NCBI GenBank assembly: GCA_022414725.1
Contig: CM039462.1
Span: forward strand, 102,108,159 to 102,172,158
Direction: 5' to 3'
Origin: Microglena sp. YARC
Taxonomy: Eukaryota; Chlorophyta; Chlorophyceae; Chlamydomonadales; Chlamydomonadaceae
DNA length: 64,000 nucleotides
Shown here: positions 24,475 to 35,539 of the stretch, in pieces
Numbering within the stretch: position 1 is the stretch's first letter
Layout of the letters: each line of letters starts with the position of its first letter
Made by a program: the position numbers and the translations under genes
The notes under the pieces: model-generated
The model's database searches: none
What the model saw: only the letters and a program-made list of their open reading frames with translations
What the model was told of the DNA's origin: nothing

Positions 24475-25510
24475 CATCTTATTATTACAACTCAGCCGTA
24501 CCTACAGATGGTATACAGAAGTCTCCATCATCTAATTCGTTCCACAAGTAACCCGTAGGAATAGGTATGTTTCACAAGTCTCCAGCTTTTAATGCGTTAC
24601 ACTATTCAGCCGTACCTACACATGGTTAACAGAAGTCTCAAGCATTTCAGCATTTGATTTATTCACGAGTCACCCGTATGAATTGGTGTGTCTCACAAGT
24701 CTTTCGCATTGAATGCGTAACACTAGTCAGCCGAACCTGGAGATGGTTTACAGAAGTCTCCAGCATATGAGTCCTTCATGAGTCACCCGTATGAATAGGT
24801 CTGCTTCACAAGTCTCCAGCATTGAATGCGTTACACTAGTCAGCCGTACCTACATATGGTTTACATTAGTCTCCAGCGTCTGATTTGTAACATGAATCAC
24901 CTATATGAATAGGTGTGTCTGACAAGTCTCTAGCATTGAATGCGTTACACTACCGGTAGTCATCCGTACCTACATATGTTTACAGTTGTCTCCAGCGTTT
25001 GAGTCGTTACACGCGTCTCCCGTATAATAGGTGTGTCTCACAAGTGTCCAGCATTGGATGCGTTAAGCAACTCAGCCGGACCTACATAAGGTTTACAGAA
25101 GTCTTCAAAATATAATTCGTTACACGAGTCACCCGTATGACTAGGTGTGCTTCACAAGTCTCCAGCAATGAGTACGTTACACTAGTCAGCCGTACCTATA
25201 GATGGTTTACAGATGCCTCCAAAAGATAATTCGTTACACGCATCACCCGTATGAAAAGGTATATTTCACAAGTGTCCAGCATTGAATGCGTTACAATAGT
25301 CAGCCGTTCCTACATTTGGTTTACAGAAGTCTCTAGCGTCTGATTCGTAACATAAGTCACCCATATGAATAGGTGTGTCTGACAGGTCTCCAGCTTTGAG
25401 TGCGTTACAATAGTCATCCGTACCTACATCTAGTTTACAGAAGTCCCCAAAAGATAATTCCTTACACAAGACAACCGTATACATAGATATGTTTCACAAG
25501 TCACCAGCAT
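24475..25510. repeat. Degenerate 111-123-bp tandem repeat, about 9 copies
   Basis: CAGCCGTACCTACA-like starts recur near 24,496, 24,607, 24,730, 24,841, 24,963, 25,074, 25,186, 25,303 and 25,414. Each is followed by GGTTTACAGAAGTCTCCA, CACCCGTATGAATAGG and ACAAGTCTCCAGCATTGAA-type blocks. Divergence between units marks it as older than the neighbouring 169-bp array. Confidence 0.85.
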
Positions 25511-25535
25511 TGAATGAGCTACAGCTCAGACTGTA

Positions 25536-25652
25536 ATGGGAGTTGTTGGTTTGGACCCCGTATGCATTCAGACTCACGAAAAGTCAGAATAAGATGAGAA
25601 AAGCTGGACAGTGATTCTAAATGCATAGGGAGTCCAAACCAACAACTCCCAT
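25536..25652. repeat. Imperfect inverted repeat (arms about 42 bp) at the array border
   Basis: ATGGGAGTTGTTGGTTTGGA...CAGACTCAC at 25,536-25,577 is nearly the reverse complement of GTGATTCTAAATGCATAGGG...CCCAT at 25,611-25,652, with a loop of about 33 bp. It is an inverted fragment of the 169-bp unit lying at the left end of that array. Confidence 0.75.
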
Positions 25653-26960
25653 CACATTCTGAGCTCATCACTTTGGGGGAATGTAGGACCGGTCAGGCCT
25701 TCGACCCTACCCAAACGGCATCTACCTGAAGTTTCCCCCAAAACACAAATTGTCAGAATAAGATGAGAAAAGCTGGACAGTGATTCTGAATGCATAGGGA
25801 GTCCAAACCAACAACTCCCATCACATTCTGAGCTCATCACTTTGGGGGAATGTAGGACCGGTCGGGCCTTCGACCCTACCCAAACGGCAACGACCTGAGG
25901 TTTCCCCCAAAACACAAATTGTCAGAATAAGGTGAGAAAAGCTGGACAGTGATTCTGAATGCATAGGGAGTCCAAACCAACAACTCCCATCACATTCTGA
26001 GCTCATCACTTTGGGGGAATCTAGGACCGGTCGGGCCTTCAACCCTACCCAAACGGCAACGACCTGAGGTTTCCCCCAAAACACAAATTGTCAGAATAAG
26101 ATGAGAAAAGCTGGACAGTGATTCTGAATGCATAGGGAGTCCAAACCAACAACTCCCATCACATTCCGAGCTCATCACTTTGGGGGAATGTAGGAGTGGT
26201 CGGGCCTTCGTCCCAAACCAAACAGCAACGACCTGAGTTTTCCCCCAAAACACAAATTGTCAGAATTAGATGAGAAAAGCTGGACAGTGATTCTGAATGC
26301 ATAGGGAGTCCAAACCAACAACTCCCATCACATGCTGAGCTCATCACTTTGGGGGAATCTAGGACCGGTCGGGCCTTCGACCCTACCCAAACGGCAACGA
26401 CCTGAGGTTTCCCCCAAAACACAAATTGTCAGAATTATATGAGAAAAGCTGGACAGTGATTCTGAATGCATAGGGAGTCCAAACCAACAACTCCCATCAC
26501 ATTCTGAGCTCATCACTTTGGGGGAATGTAGGACCGGTCAGGCCTTTGACCCTACCCAAACGGCAACGACCTGAGGTTTCCCCCAAAACACAAATTGTCA
26601 GAATTATATGAGAAAAGCTGGACAGTGATTCTGAATGCATAGGGAGTCCAAACCAACAACTCCCATCACATTCTGAGCTCATCACTTTGGGGGAATGTAG
26701 GACTGGTCGGGCCTTCAACCCTACCCAAACGGCAATGACCTGAGGTTTCCCCCAAAACACAAATTGTCAGAATAAGATGAGAAAAGCTGGACAGTGATTC
26801 TGAATGCATAGGGAGTCCAAACCAACAACTACCATCACATTATGAGCTCATCACTTTGGGGGAATGTAGGACTGGTTGGGCCTTCGATCCTACCCAAATT
26901 GCAACTACTTGGGGCCTCCCCCCAAAACACAAATTGTCAGAATTAGATGAGGTAAGCTGG
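25583..26960. repeat. 169-bp tandem repeat, 8 copies
   Basis: GTCAGAATAAGATGAGAAAA starts recur every 169 bp from 25,583 to 26,938 (AATTA(T/G)ATGAG variants included). Copies are 90-99% alike, with the last more diverged. The identical 87-codon minus-strand frames shift by one unit each and are by-products of the repeat. Confidence 0.95.
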
Positions 26961-28501
26961 ACAGACAAATACACAAAGACTATTGAATCTGTATGACAAA
27001 TGTGATGGTATTGAACCTCGTAAGGGATTCTGCCTGTCATCAGGACCCATTGGTACAGTCAAACCTAGGGTTCCAAGGATCCACGGACTCACGGAGTGAC
27101 AGTTCCTCAATATGTACCGCCTCACTCACAAGCACGCCTCCGGCTGCCATACAATACTAGCGAACTCTAGTATCGGCTATAATCAATTATCCTACTGATG
27201 AGCCAACCGAGAATTCCCTACATCCCTTCACTAGGTACATTATACCTCTTGGTAGTCAATAGTATTCCCTCTAGCTTATAACTCCTCCCCTAAACTCTAT
27301 GCTAACCTTCAGTCAAGATAGATATTATCACATAACGTAGTCCCAGCACATCCGCCATTGCTTCTGAGCTGTGGCAATACATGCATACATATAGGGCAGA
27401 CGGGAGCATGAGCTCACTTCATGTTCCATCGCTTGCATCCTACTTTGATGAGGTGATCGTAGTACTGTACTGCCTCGCTGAAGGCTTTGAGCCCTCTAAA
27501 CCTAACTCCAACACTGATGTAAGCAAGCATGGTAGGTAGCATGAAAGCCCAGAAACGACGACGTATGCGTTGAGGACCAGCATGGTGGGGTCTTATTTGA
27601 TATATTTATAGTAGCCTGAGTATGTGAATGTGTAAAACAAACATTGGTAACAATTGATATGGCAGATTATTATGGGAAGAAGCAGGAGTAAAAACAAAAA
27701 AGCTGCAGACATAGAGCCTAAAATACCTGAGGGGGGCTGACCCCCCCCTCCCCCCCCCCCCCCCCCCCTTAAATATAAATACCTTTTTTTGTTATAACTT
27801 AGATATGGATTCAGAGGGTTTACAGTATGGTGCACAAGATGGCGTCCTCAGATTTGTAGTGCAGCGATCGCACAATATGAAAAAAACAGTTCTGCCCCCC
27901 CCCCCCCCCACCCCCCCCCGCCCAGGTTGTCCAAGTACTTAAGCCACCCTTTGCCGTCGCTGGAGGCGGCCAGAAAAATATGTAGAAATCAGACCCAGCA
28001 CAGACACTCTAAAACGCAATTAAAAAACAAAACAGTGCACATGGTCTGTTTTTGTAATCATTATTCTGGTCTAGTCACTGCCCCTTAAGGTTTATCTGCC
28101 TGGCTTCAACTGTTTGGCAATCTTCCCCATAAACTCGATGGGCGCCCACGTTTGCGGGCCGGTACATTGGACGGACGAGCATCAGCATCATCTTGCATAC
28201 AGAAAGAAGAAAGAAAGAAAGAGAAAGAAAGACAGAAAGGGAATGCAAAGAGGTGTGGAAAAGGAAAGGAACAGAAGAACGGCGGCGTTTCGATTTGATT
28301 CGGTTGCTGTCGGTTTGTGTGTGTGCGTGTGTGTGGTGGTGGTGGTGGTGGTGGTGGGGATATATACTTATTGCACGAGATCCAAAGTGGTTCCAATTGA
28401 CTGCCCTTACCATGGCCTACTCATGGGTGGTCTTATAATTGTATTTGGAGGTCTGAGTAAAAAGTTAGCACAAAACCGTATGAGGGCTAACCCCCCCCCC
28501 T

Positions 28502-28533
<32 letters not shown>

Positions 28534-28710
28534 TAAAGTGCCCAGAAAAATCTGAAAACTTGTTCAATAAATCGCAAATAATTATGTCATATACATCCTA
28601 AATTTGGAATAAATCGATCGGCTTTGCTCAACTTTTCGTGAAGGATGCTACCTCCTGGAAGAACAATTAAAATGTATACTGACATTACATTTACCTGTCT
28701 TGCATCCTTG
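26961..28710. other. No supported gene; poly-C tracts and a short Lys/Arg-rich frame
   Basis: The stretch contains poly-C runs at about 27,745-27,768, 27,896-27,919 and 28,491-28,528, a (GGT)n tract near 28,338, and unassigned unique DNA. Near 28,110-28,190 the minus strand has a pyrimidine tract ending TGTATGCAAG followed by two overlapping short frames, one with KRGRPSS (AT-hook-like) and one ending MGKIAKQLKPGR. I could not decide between them. Confidence 0.5.
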
Positions 28711-29028
28711 TCACGCCGACCCACGAAATGTAGCATGCGCCTTCGTATCTTTGGTGGGGAAGGCAGGAATGAAGTGCTCGGGCATACCGGGCATCGCGTC
28801 GAGAATGGCTTTGAAGTGCTCCGCCAGCCGAGCCTCCAGCCCTGTCCTGAACTGCAACTGCCCAGCACTGTCATCAAGCAAATGTCTCTTCAAGAATGCT
28901 TGGTCAACAGAGGCCTTATGACCAGCGCCCAGCGTCTTGCACTCAAAGGATCCAAGCTCCACTTTCATATTAGGCGTGGGCAAATCTCTGGGTTCACATG
29001 TCGCTCTTGGGAAGCCCTGATTGAATAG
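28711..29028 (-). CDS. Unassigned 106-codon open frame with protein-like composition
   Basis: On the minus strand the frame is open from just after TAG (29,031) to TGA (28,711). It includes PTPNMKVELGSFECKTLGAG, DQAFLKRHLLDD and AMPGMPEHFIPAFPTKDTK. Composition is balanced and non-repetitive, unlike the surrounding repeats. It could be an exon or a transposon remnant. No initiator, domain or splice pair is certain. Confidence 0.3.
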   Translation of the reverse strand, partial: LFNQGFPRATCEPRDLPTPNMKVELGSFECKTLGAGHKASVDQAFLKRHLLDDSAGQLQFRTGLEARLAEHFKAILDAMPGMPEHFIPAFPTKDTKAHATFRGSA

Positions 29029-29279
29029 CTAACACTCCATGCAATGCACTGCTAATCGGACACGACATCGCGCATTTAATCGTGGAGCTGTTGCTGTGAA
29101 ATCTCCTAAAAGTAAAGCGAGAGCAACTCACCATGCCCATGCGGAAAGATTAGATGAAAGCAGTACGCGAATCAGATTAGAAGATAGATTCGCAAGCGCC
29201 AGCTCAGTCGTTCGCAGGCGACAGCGTGTTTATTCACTGGCAACAGCGTGGCGCCAGTACCCTAAGTGTAATGGAGTGT

Positions 29280-29362
29280 AATCTCATAGACTTCTGCTCA
29301 TAGACTTTTAACTTGACAGGGGGGGTAGTACGGCGTACTAACCGCCCATCGCCCATCCGCAT
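29280..29362 (-). repeat. Inverted copy of 22,213-22,292
   Basis: CTCATAGACTTCTGCTCATA and the following poly-G, GCCCATCGCCCATCCGCATC sequence are the reverse complement of the copy near 22.2 kb. This copy carries an extra GGCGTAC-type insertion. Confidence 0.85.
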
Positions 29363-29383
29363 CCCTGAAGTACTTTCAGCTTG

Positions 29384-29469
29384 TTTCCAACCAGTTGGAG
29401 GTCCGGTTAAGGATTGTGTTTCGGAGGGTTTAGACTCGACCTCTAACCGGACCCTTAACTGGTTGGAAA
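29384..29469. repeat. Hairpin within the left arm of the TIR element
   Basis: TTTCCAACCAGTT...GGTCCGGTTA at the left pairs with TAACCGGACC...AACTGGTTGGAAA at the right, around a loop of about 35 bp. It repeats the terminal motif internally. Confidence 0.7.
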
Positions 29470-29505
29470 CATTCCACCAGTTAAGCAGTCTTTTGCATCT
29501 GGCCA

Positions 29506-29800
29506 TGTGGTATATGAATACCTTGTAACACGGAGTGTCTTGTAACTGGAAGCCTAAGAAATGATCTCAGGAGTTTAGACGGCCCTAAGAGTCAGAAGCA
29601 CGGCTTAAGACTCCCTTCCCGCTTCCAGCGCGTCTAGACCCTAATGGAACCCTCGTTTTAGGTATTCCCGAGTAGCTGATCAGACACTGATCAGTAGGTC
29701 AATTCGCTCGGTTTCACCTGCCTACAGAAGTCGTTCGTCATCTGTCGGAAAGTCGTCACCACCGCGTGGCAACTCAGTGGGAGGATCGTTATCCACCACA
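29506..29800 (-). repeat. 3' LTR (295 bp)
   Basis: It begins TGTGGTATATG on the plus strand and ends ATCCACCACA. It matches the other LTR at 294 of 295 positions and is preceded by the GGCCA target copy. Confidence 0.95.
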
Positions 29801-29813
29801 ATTCCCCCTTCTC
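29801..29813 (-). other. Polypurine tract of the chromovirus
   Basis: On the minus strand GAGAAGGGGGAAT abuts the 3' LTR, the expected position and composition of the plus-strand primer. Confidence 0.75.
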
Positions 29814-29863
29814 TAGCCCTAGCCTTCTCCTGAAGTCTAGTACTCTTTCGAATGAGAAACTCA

Positions 29864-30275
29864 TCAGGGGTTACAGTCGCATAATCCCTGTGAGTAGGTT
29901 TTTTTAACCGTTTTAGGTTTCGGGTCGTTGGCACCTATCACGGGTCGTACCCGAGAAGGGTGTTGTCTCCAATACAAATCGATTTGTTCAGAGCACATAG
30001 GTAACAACTCTTCTTCGAGTTCCCAAGAGTGAACATGGTCTGAGTGTAACCATTGTACATAGTAATACACCGTACCAGACTGTATCTTGTGATCAACAAC
30101 GTTGCTAATCTCGTAGATAGGTTCACCGCATGTGCGTAACAATTCCGGATTTGGTCTAATAAACCCAGTCCCGTCGGATAGGTATTCTTTGACAAGAGAT
30201 ACGTGAAACGTTGGATGAATCTTCCATCCTTCGGGGAGGGACAGAGTCACTGCAATGGTCTCCCCCTCTTTTGGA
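29864..30275 (-). pseudogene. Chromodomain-bearing C-terminus of the integrase
   Basis: The frame reads LPEGWKIHPTFHVSLVKEYL, then a chromodomain-like core with YEISNVVDHKI, YYYVQWLHSDHVHSWELEEE and the LYWRQHP region. Chromodomains at the integrase end steer chromoviruses to marked chromatin. A frameshift near 30,250-30,275 separates it from the integrase core, so it is not in one frame with the rest of pol here. Confidence 0.85.
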
Positions 30276-31779
30276 TAGTGTGAGAGATTTTGTAGGGACC
30301 AACGAATCTGGGCATGAGCTTCCGAGTCATACCAGGCCAGTATTTGATGTTCTTCGAGTTCAACAAAACTTCCTGACCGTGAGTATACTTCACCGGTCGA
30401 CGGTGCAAGTCTGCATACGTTTTTTGACGATCCTTCGCGGATTTAAGCGCTGCCTTGGCCGTGTCATATGCATTATTCATATGCTCGACCCAGGACAGGG
30501 CTGGTTGATGTGCCGTAGCGATGACATCATCTGATGGTTGTAGTGCCACTCGAGGGTATCTACCGTACAGCAACCGAAACGGAAAATCTCGAATGCTTCT
30601 GTTATACGAGTTGTTGATGGCGAATTGTGCATTCGGCAAAAGACTGGCCCAATTTTTCTGATTCGCAGAGGAAAAATGGCGAAGAGTGTCTTCGAGAACA
30701 CTGTTCATACGTTCTGTTTGACCATCTGTTTGTGGGTGAAATGCAGTCGACATTCCAGGTCGGATAGCGCACAGAGTTAAGAGTGTTTGCCAAAATTTAC
30801 TCGTGAACTTAACATCGCGATCAGAGATGATGGAAAGCGGATGGCCTTGTTCGCTGAGCACGCGCTCGTGGAACAGGGTAGCAATCTTTTCAGCATCGTC
30901 TGTCGTTTTGCATGGGATAAGTTTGACCATCTTCGTAAGGCGATCAACGATCACGTAGATCTGATCAAAACCATTCGATTTCGGTAGCCCAACGATGCAG
31001 TCCATGGACAGTGAATCGAAGGGGGCGGTCGGAATCGAAAGGGGTTGAAGGTTACCCTGCGGGTTCTGATGTGAAATTTTTACCCGTTGGCAAGAATCAC
31101 AGTGGCGTACGTAATCAACGACATCGAGTCGCATGGCAGGCCACCAATAGTAGCGTGCAACAGATCGAAAAGTTCGGTCGATGCCTCCATGTCCACTTCG
31201 TTGGGTATCGTGGAAAGCAAACAAAATCCGAGCTTTGAGCGAATTACCATTTGGTACAACGATCTGCGTCTCAGATGCTGCTCGTATGGATTTGCCGGTG
31301 CCAACCCAGAAACCATCTGCCCGTTTGGAGAGGTACCTGGTATTGTGCGGATTATCGAACCACAAGTCTTCCGTGTAACCATGCAGAATATCTGGGGCTA
31401 TTTCGCGCATGTGGATTGGGTCATTTGCGGACAGCCTCTGAATGAACAAAGCCGTAGCCTCTGAGAAGGCTGGATTCCTACTCAGAGGGTCAGCTACGTT
31501 AGTACGGCCCGCGATATGAGCCCACTTCATGTTCGTGAAGCGCGAGAAAAACTCAAGATATCGTGCCTGCTTTCTGCTCAGCATGGGCTGATTTGCAAGG
31601 TAGACGAGGGGTTCGTGGTCGGTGTCAAGTTCGAACTTGCCAGTGCAACCTTCGAGGTAGCATCGCCATTCTTTCAAGGCCAAGTACACTGCGAGTAATT
31701 CTTGCTCGCCCGTGGAGTAGTTTCGTTCAGCGCTTGAGAATTTGTGAGAGTGGTACGCGATAGGTCGCCCATCTTGCAT
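30247..31779 (-). pseudogene. RNase H C-terminal part plus integrase of the chromovirus
   Basis: Open for about 510 codons. The start holds the end of RNase H (YHSHKFSSAERNYSTGEQEL, TDHEPLVYL). An HHCC zinc-binding region follows (HDTQRSGHGGIDRTF ... HCDSCQRVK). The catalytic core then has Asp in SMDCIVGLPKS, Asp in ISDRDVKF and Glu in GQTERMN, giving the DDE triad. A GPY-type motif (RFVGPYKIS) comes near the end. The frame ends prematurely at 30,247 through the shift before the chromodomain. Confidence 0.9.
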
Positions 31780-32339
31780 GAGAACGCCCCTGTACCAACG
31801 ACAGAAGCATCGGTTACCGCCCGATAGTCCTTCGCTGGGTCAGGGTGTGCAAGCAAAGGAGCCTTCGTAAGACTTTCTTTGATGCCGAGAAATGCCTCCT
31901 GGCAGGCTTGGGTCCAAACATTTTGAAATGCAGGTCCCTTGAGCCCTGCCTGTCGTTTTCCGAGTGGTTTCGGACTTGGTGTCACCGTCGGTGATTTTGT
32001 TAGTCCTGGCGGTTTCAATTTCGGTGAAATCGGTGCTGGCCTGTCTGTTAGATTCGAAATCTGGATTAGAGGGGCTGCGAGCGTCGAGTAACCTTGGATA
32101 AACTTTCTGAAAAAGTTAGAGAGTCCTAGGAACTGCTGAACTTCCTTCGAGGAGGTAGGTGTGGGCCAATCTGCAACTGCTTTCACCTTCGTTTCGTTGA
32201 CCTTGACGCCTTCACCGGAGAGCACATGCCCTAGGTATTTGACTTCCGGTCTATAGAAGAAACACTTTTCTCGTTTAAGAAAGAGGTGGTTATCTTCAAG
32301 ACGTTGTAACACAATTCGAATGTGTTTTTCGTGTTCTTA
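31674..32339 (-). pseudogene. RT thumb/connection and start of RNase H
   Basis: After the in-frame TAA at 32,337-32,339 the frame reopens with LQRLEDNHLFLKREKCFF, YLGHVLSGEGV and FLGLSNFFRKFI, all typical of the region downstream of the Ty3/gypsy RT active site. It then reads a Pro/Lys-rich insert and TKAPLLAHPDPAKDY with TDASVVGTGA. TDAS is the first RNase H aspartate motif. A frameshift near 31,770 separates it from the next frame. Confidence 0.85.
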
Positions 32340-32856
32340 ATCATTACTGCTGTAGATGAGAATATCATCCAAGTAAATGACGACGAATTTGCCAATTAAA
32401 TCTCTGAACACGGTGTTCATGACTTTTTGTAAAGGCCGAGGGTGCATTTGCTAGCCCAAAAGGGAGAACCTTGAATTCATAGAGTCCCATCGGGGTTATG
32501 AACGCAGTTTTCGGGACGTCTGAATCATGTAACCGTATGTTGTGGTATGCATTACGTAAATCCAGATTTGAGAACACACTAGCTCCTCGAACTGAGTCAA
32601 ACAGATCGTCAATTCGTGGGAGGGGATAGCGATTTGGTACCGTGACCTTGTTCAATTTACGATAGTCGATAGCCATCCTCCAAGAGCCATCGGGTTTGGC
32701 GATGAAAAGGACTGGTGCGCCCCACGGGCTCGAGCTAGGGCTGATGTAGCCTTTGGCCAACAAGTCTTTAACTTGGTTTTGGACCTCTAGCAGTTCTGCG
32801 GGGACAACCTGTGTCCTCGAGATAATTGTGGGGATGCCGCCTCCGTGAGGGGGCAT
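32340..32856 (-). pseudogene. Reverse transcriptase fingers/palm
   Basis: Contains [59 protein letters not shown] and [12 protein letters not shown] in order, then, after a frameshift near 32,430, [13 protein letters not shown]. The YLDD catalytic box is at 32,364-32,375. A TAA follows it at 32,337-32,339. These are the standard RT blocks. Confidence 0.9.
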
Positions 32857-33131
32857 ACGAATGGGGTGTCAGCCCTAAGGTCAGAAATCTTGTCTGCCGG
32901 GGCGAAGACCTTTTTTAAAGTCCGTTTCGCAACCCGAGATTATCCGTTCGTGTTTCGTTTGTTGCACCGTGTTTGCTTGTGCGGCCGTTACTCGAATTGT
33001 AAAGGCATCGTCGTCTTGGTCCACTGATGTGACTAGGACTTCGAAACAATTGAGTTTTTTGTTTTGATTTGCGGATAAACTTTTTAAGTGCTCTGTTCGA
33101 CAGGACTCCTGGCGTTTTTCGCTGTGCTGTG

Positions 33132-33600
33132 TCAAAAAATTCGATACGTGCCAAAGTATAAGCAAACCAATTCCTTGATGGAGAGAGGTTCCGACTCGAG
33201 TCGGGTGGAGTACAGTTCGACTGCTACTCTACGTCTATGCTTTTTAGCTATTTTGAAACTGGCTCTGAGACGTGTCTCTTCAAAACCAATGCAGCACCCC
33301 GTCTGCATCATCCAACTTCTTCCGAGAAGTGCGGTGGTGCCGGGCCCTAGCGTAGGGAGGACATAAGCAGATTTAATTTCTGACCTATGTTTGCCTAAGT
33401 TCAGGACAAAACTCGTTCTCGTAGTAGTGAGGACTTGGGATCCATCAGCTACCCGCACCATGACTGGTGAGCCCGTAAAGGTGGCTAAACTTGCCCTAGC
33501 ACAGAATTCTGCGTCTACGAAGACATAGTCTGCTCCACTGTCAATGAGAACTTTGCCAGATACCCCCGATAGGGTGGCCTCAAAGTGTGCGGTAGCTTGG
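33132..33600 (-). pseudogene. Retropepsin-like aspartic protease of the chromovirus
   Basis: The frame includes FEATLSGVSGKVLIDSGAD, with the catalytic LIDSGAD at about 33,528-33,548, then VRVADGSQV and the hydrophobic ALLGRSWM near the expected second signature. Linkage to the RT frame is lost near 32,870-33,130, where other frames are open. Confidence 0.8.
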
Positions 33601-33829
33601 TCCGCGTGGACACAAGCTGTTGTGCAAGCAGATATGCATGGAATGGCAGGAGGCGGGGGCAGGGTCGGAAGGCAAGGAGGGGATGTGGTCTGTGCTGTAG
33701 ATGGTGTTACACAGATAGTAGGGGACGGAAACTGAAAAAGAACATCCCTATCTATGTCTACAAGCAGACCTACATCCTACTTCCTAACGGTAGGGCAGCT
33801 AGGGCACTTGGAGGGCAGTGGCTGTAGCG

Positions 33830-34735
33830 GCCGTGCGCTTTGTACCACACTTGTAACATGAGTTACCCTCCTTAGCTAGTTTAATAGCATCGGTGTCCAG
33901 GGCTGACCGTCAGCCTGCTTCCACTTATGCTTTTCAGCAAATTGTAGCTGTCCCGCAGGGCTGGAAAAGGGCGGCGGGCCCGTTGCAGCTGGAGTCTGGG
34001 CCGTGACCTTCTTGTGCTTGTGCTGGGTGGACCCCTCGTGAGGTCCACCAGGCCGTTTGCCTTTTGCCTGGACGTACATGGCCGAGGTAGGGTTGGTGTT
34101 TTGGTGGCAGCAAGTTCAGTTTCAATGGCAGCAGCATGTTCGACAAGCTCGTCTAAAGAGGAAAATCGGCCTCCTTGTGCAGCAGTACGTCTGCGGCATC
34201 GTGCCTCGATGGTTGGAATCAGACCAAACCGAAACAAAACTAGCTGATCATCCAATTGCATACCCCCGGCAATGCGCACTTCGTTTTGGAAAGCCCTAGC
34301 GTAATGCCTAACCGTCGAGGTCTGCCGAATCGAGTTGGCATGCAGCCGTTGGCGTACATTGATGTCGTCGTCAGCATGGTAGGGGTCATAGAAGTTTAGG
34401 AACTGAGTTTTTATCTCAGCCCACGTAATGGCCGGTGACGCGGTCATGAGGTGGTCTAGCCACTCGGCAGCTACCCCACCAAAGAAGTTTGGTATGTTGG
34501 ATGGTACTAACATATGGTGCAACGTGCAATATGACTCTAGCAACTTCCACCAAATCCTACCCCTCGGGAGCTTCTTATCTTCTACCCCAGTCCAAAGGGA
34601 TGGACGTTCATACTTGCCAACTAAGGGCCTCGGGACCAAGGGCAAAACATGTGACTCTACCTTGGCTGCCGCAGCTTGTAGCTCAGCCACTTTGGCCTTG
34701 GCCTCCAGCAGCTCAATCTGGGCACGTAGAGCCAT
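33830..34735 (-). pseudogene. Gag (capsid-like) ORF with a broken zinc knuckle
   Basis: ATG at 34,735 opens a coiled-coil-like start (LRAQIELLEAKAKVAELQAA). The retrotransposon gag core follows (AAEWLDHLM, WAEIKTQFLNFYDPY, HYARAFQNEVRIAGG). The frame ends at 33,881. Just downstream, a CYKCG half-knuckle and an HGRYSHC-like half lie in different frames near 33,810-33,860, so the CCHC knuckle is frameshifted. The TAA of the upstream frame directly precedes this ATG (TAAATGG). Confidence 0.8.
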
Positions 34736-35448
34736 TTAAGCGTCCGAATGAGGTCCAGCGGGAGGGCCAACAGCGGGCGGTCCTGCAGCGGGCGCTTCAG
34801 CAGCGGGCTGGCCAGCAGCAGGCGATCCATCAGCAGGGGGGCCCGCAGGCAGTCCAGCTGTGGGGGCCGCGGGTTGTCCAGCGGGGGCGGGGGGCGTTGC
34901 AGGCGATCCAGCAGCGGGGCCATCCGGTGGTCCAGCGGGGGCGGGGGCGTTGCAGGCGATCCAGCAGCGGGGCCCTAAGGTGGTCCAGCGGGGGGCGTTT
35001 GCTGGGCCTTCAGGAGAGCGGAAACTCGAAGTGTCTCCTGTTCGGCATCCCTCATTCGCATTTGGAGCCGAGCCATCTCCTCAAGGTGCTTGGATGCGGT
35101 GGCCTCGGCCTCGTGATGGTGAAGAAGTTCGAGGCTAGCGATAACCCTGTCCTTCTCCACGAGGGCAACGTGCGCGGCAGCCTTGCCAAGCGGCGTGGAG
35201 TCAGGCCTTGTGGCGACCTTCTTGCCATTGACTTTGACAGCCATCCGCACTTCCTTCAGCTCCTTCTCGGTAGCTGAAAGGTCGGGAGGCGAAGGTGCCG
35301 GCCCTCCAGCGCCTTTTCTTTTCTCCTTGGAGAGCTCGTGCAGCTCCCAAGCCTTGACTTGCTGGACGAGCTCCTCGTGGTCCATGTCGTCAACATCCGG
35401 GACCTCAGAAGGTGGAGCCGCAGCAGCTTGGGCTGAAGAAGAGGCCAT
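34736..35448 (-). pseudogene. Upstream ORF of the chromovirus: coiled coil plus Ala/Pro/Gly repeats
   Basis: ATG at 35,448 gives 157 codons rich in Ala, Glu and Lys (KELKEVRMAVKVNGKK, LEEMARLQMRMRDAEQET) that look like a coiled coil. A stop follows at 34,975. After a shift, an APAGQPAAPTAGLPAGP-type linker reads to TAA at 34,736-34,738. Chromovirus gag normally starts near the PBS, so this may be the true gag N-terminus or a separate ORF expressed before reinitiation at TAAATG. Confidence 0.55.
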
Positions 35449-35523
35449 ACTCGGTGATGGTGGGCTCGAGGGGACGTCGGGGGTGGGGAGTAAAGCGAGT
35501 GGCGCGGTTTGAAAGCGCGACCA

Positions 35524-35537
35524 GGCTCAAGAAACCA
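35524..35537 (-). other. Primer binding site candidate
   Basis: Two bases inside the 5' LTR the minus strand reads TGGTTTCTTGAGCC. It begins with TGG, complementary to a tRNA 3' CCA end. I could not assign the primer tRNA. Confidence 0.6.
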
Positions 35538-35539
35538 AT

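Noticed and set aside
25652..26760. Repeated 87-codon minus-strand ORFs as a gene family
   Set aside because: They are identical frames within each 169-bp repeat unit, with no start context or splice sites; the repeat period is not a multiple of three.
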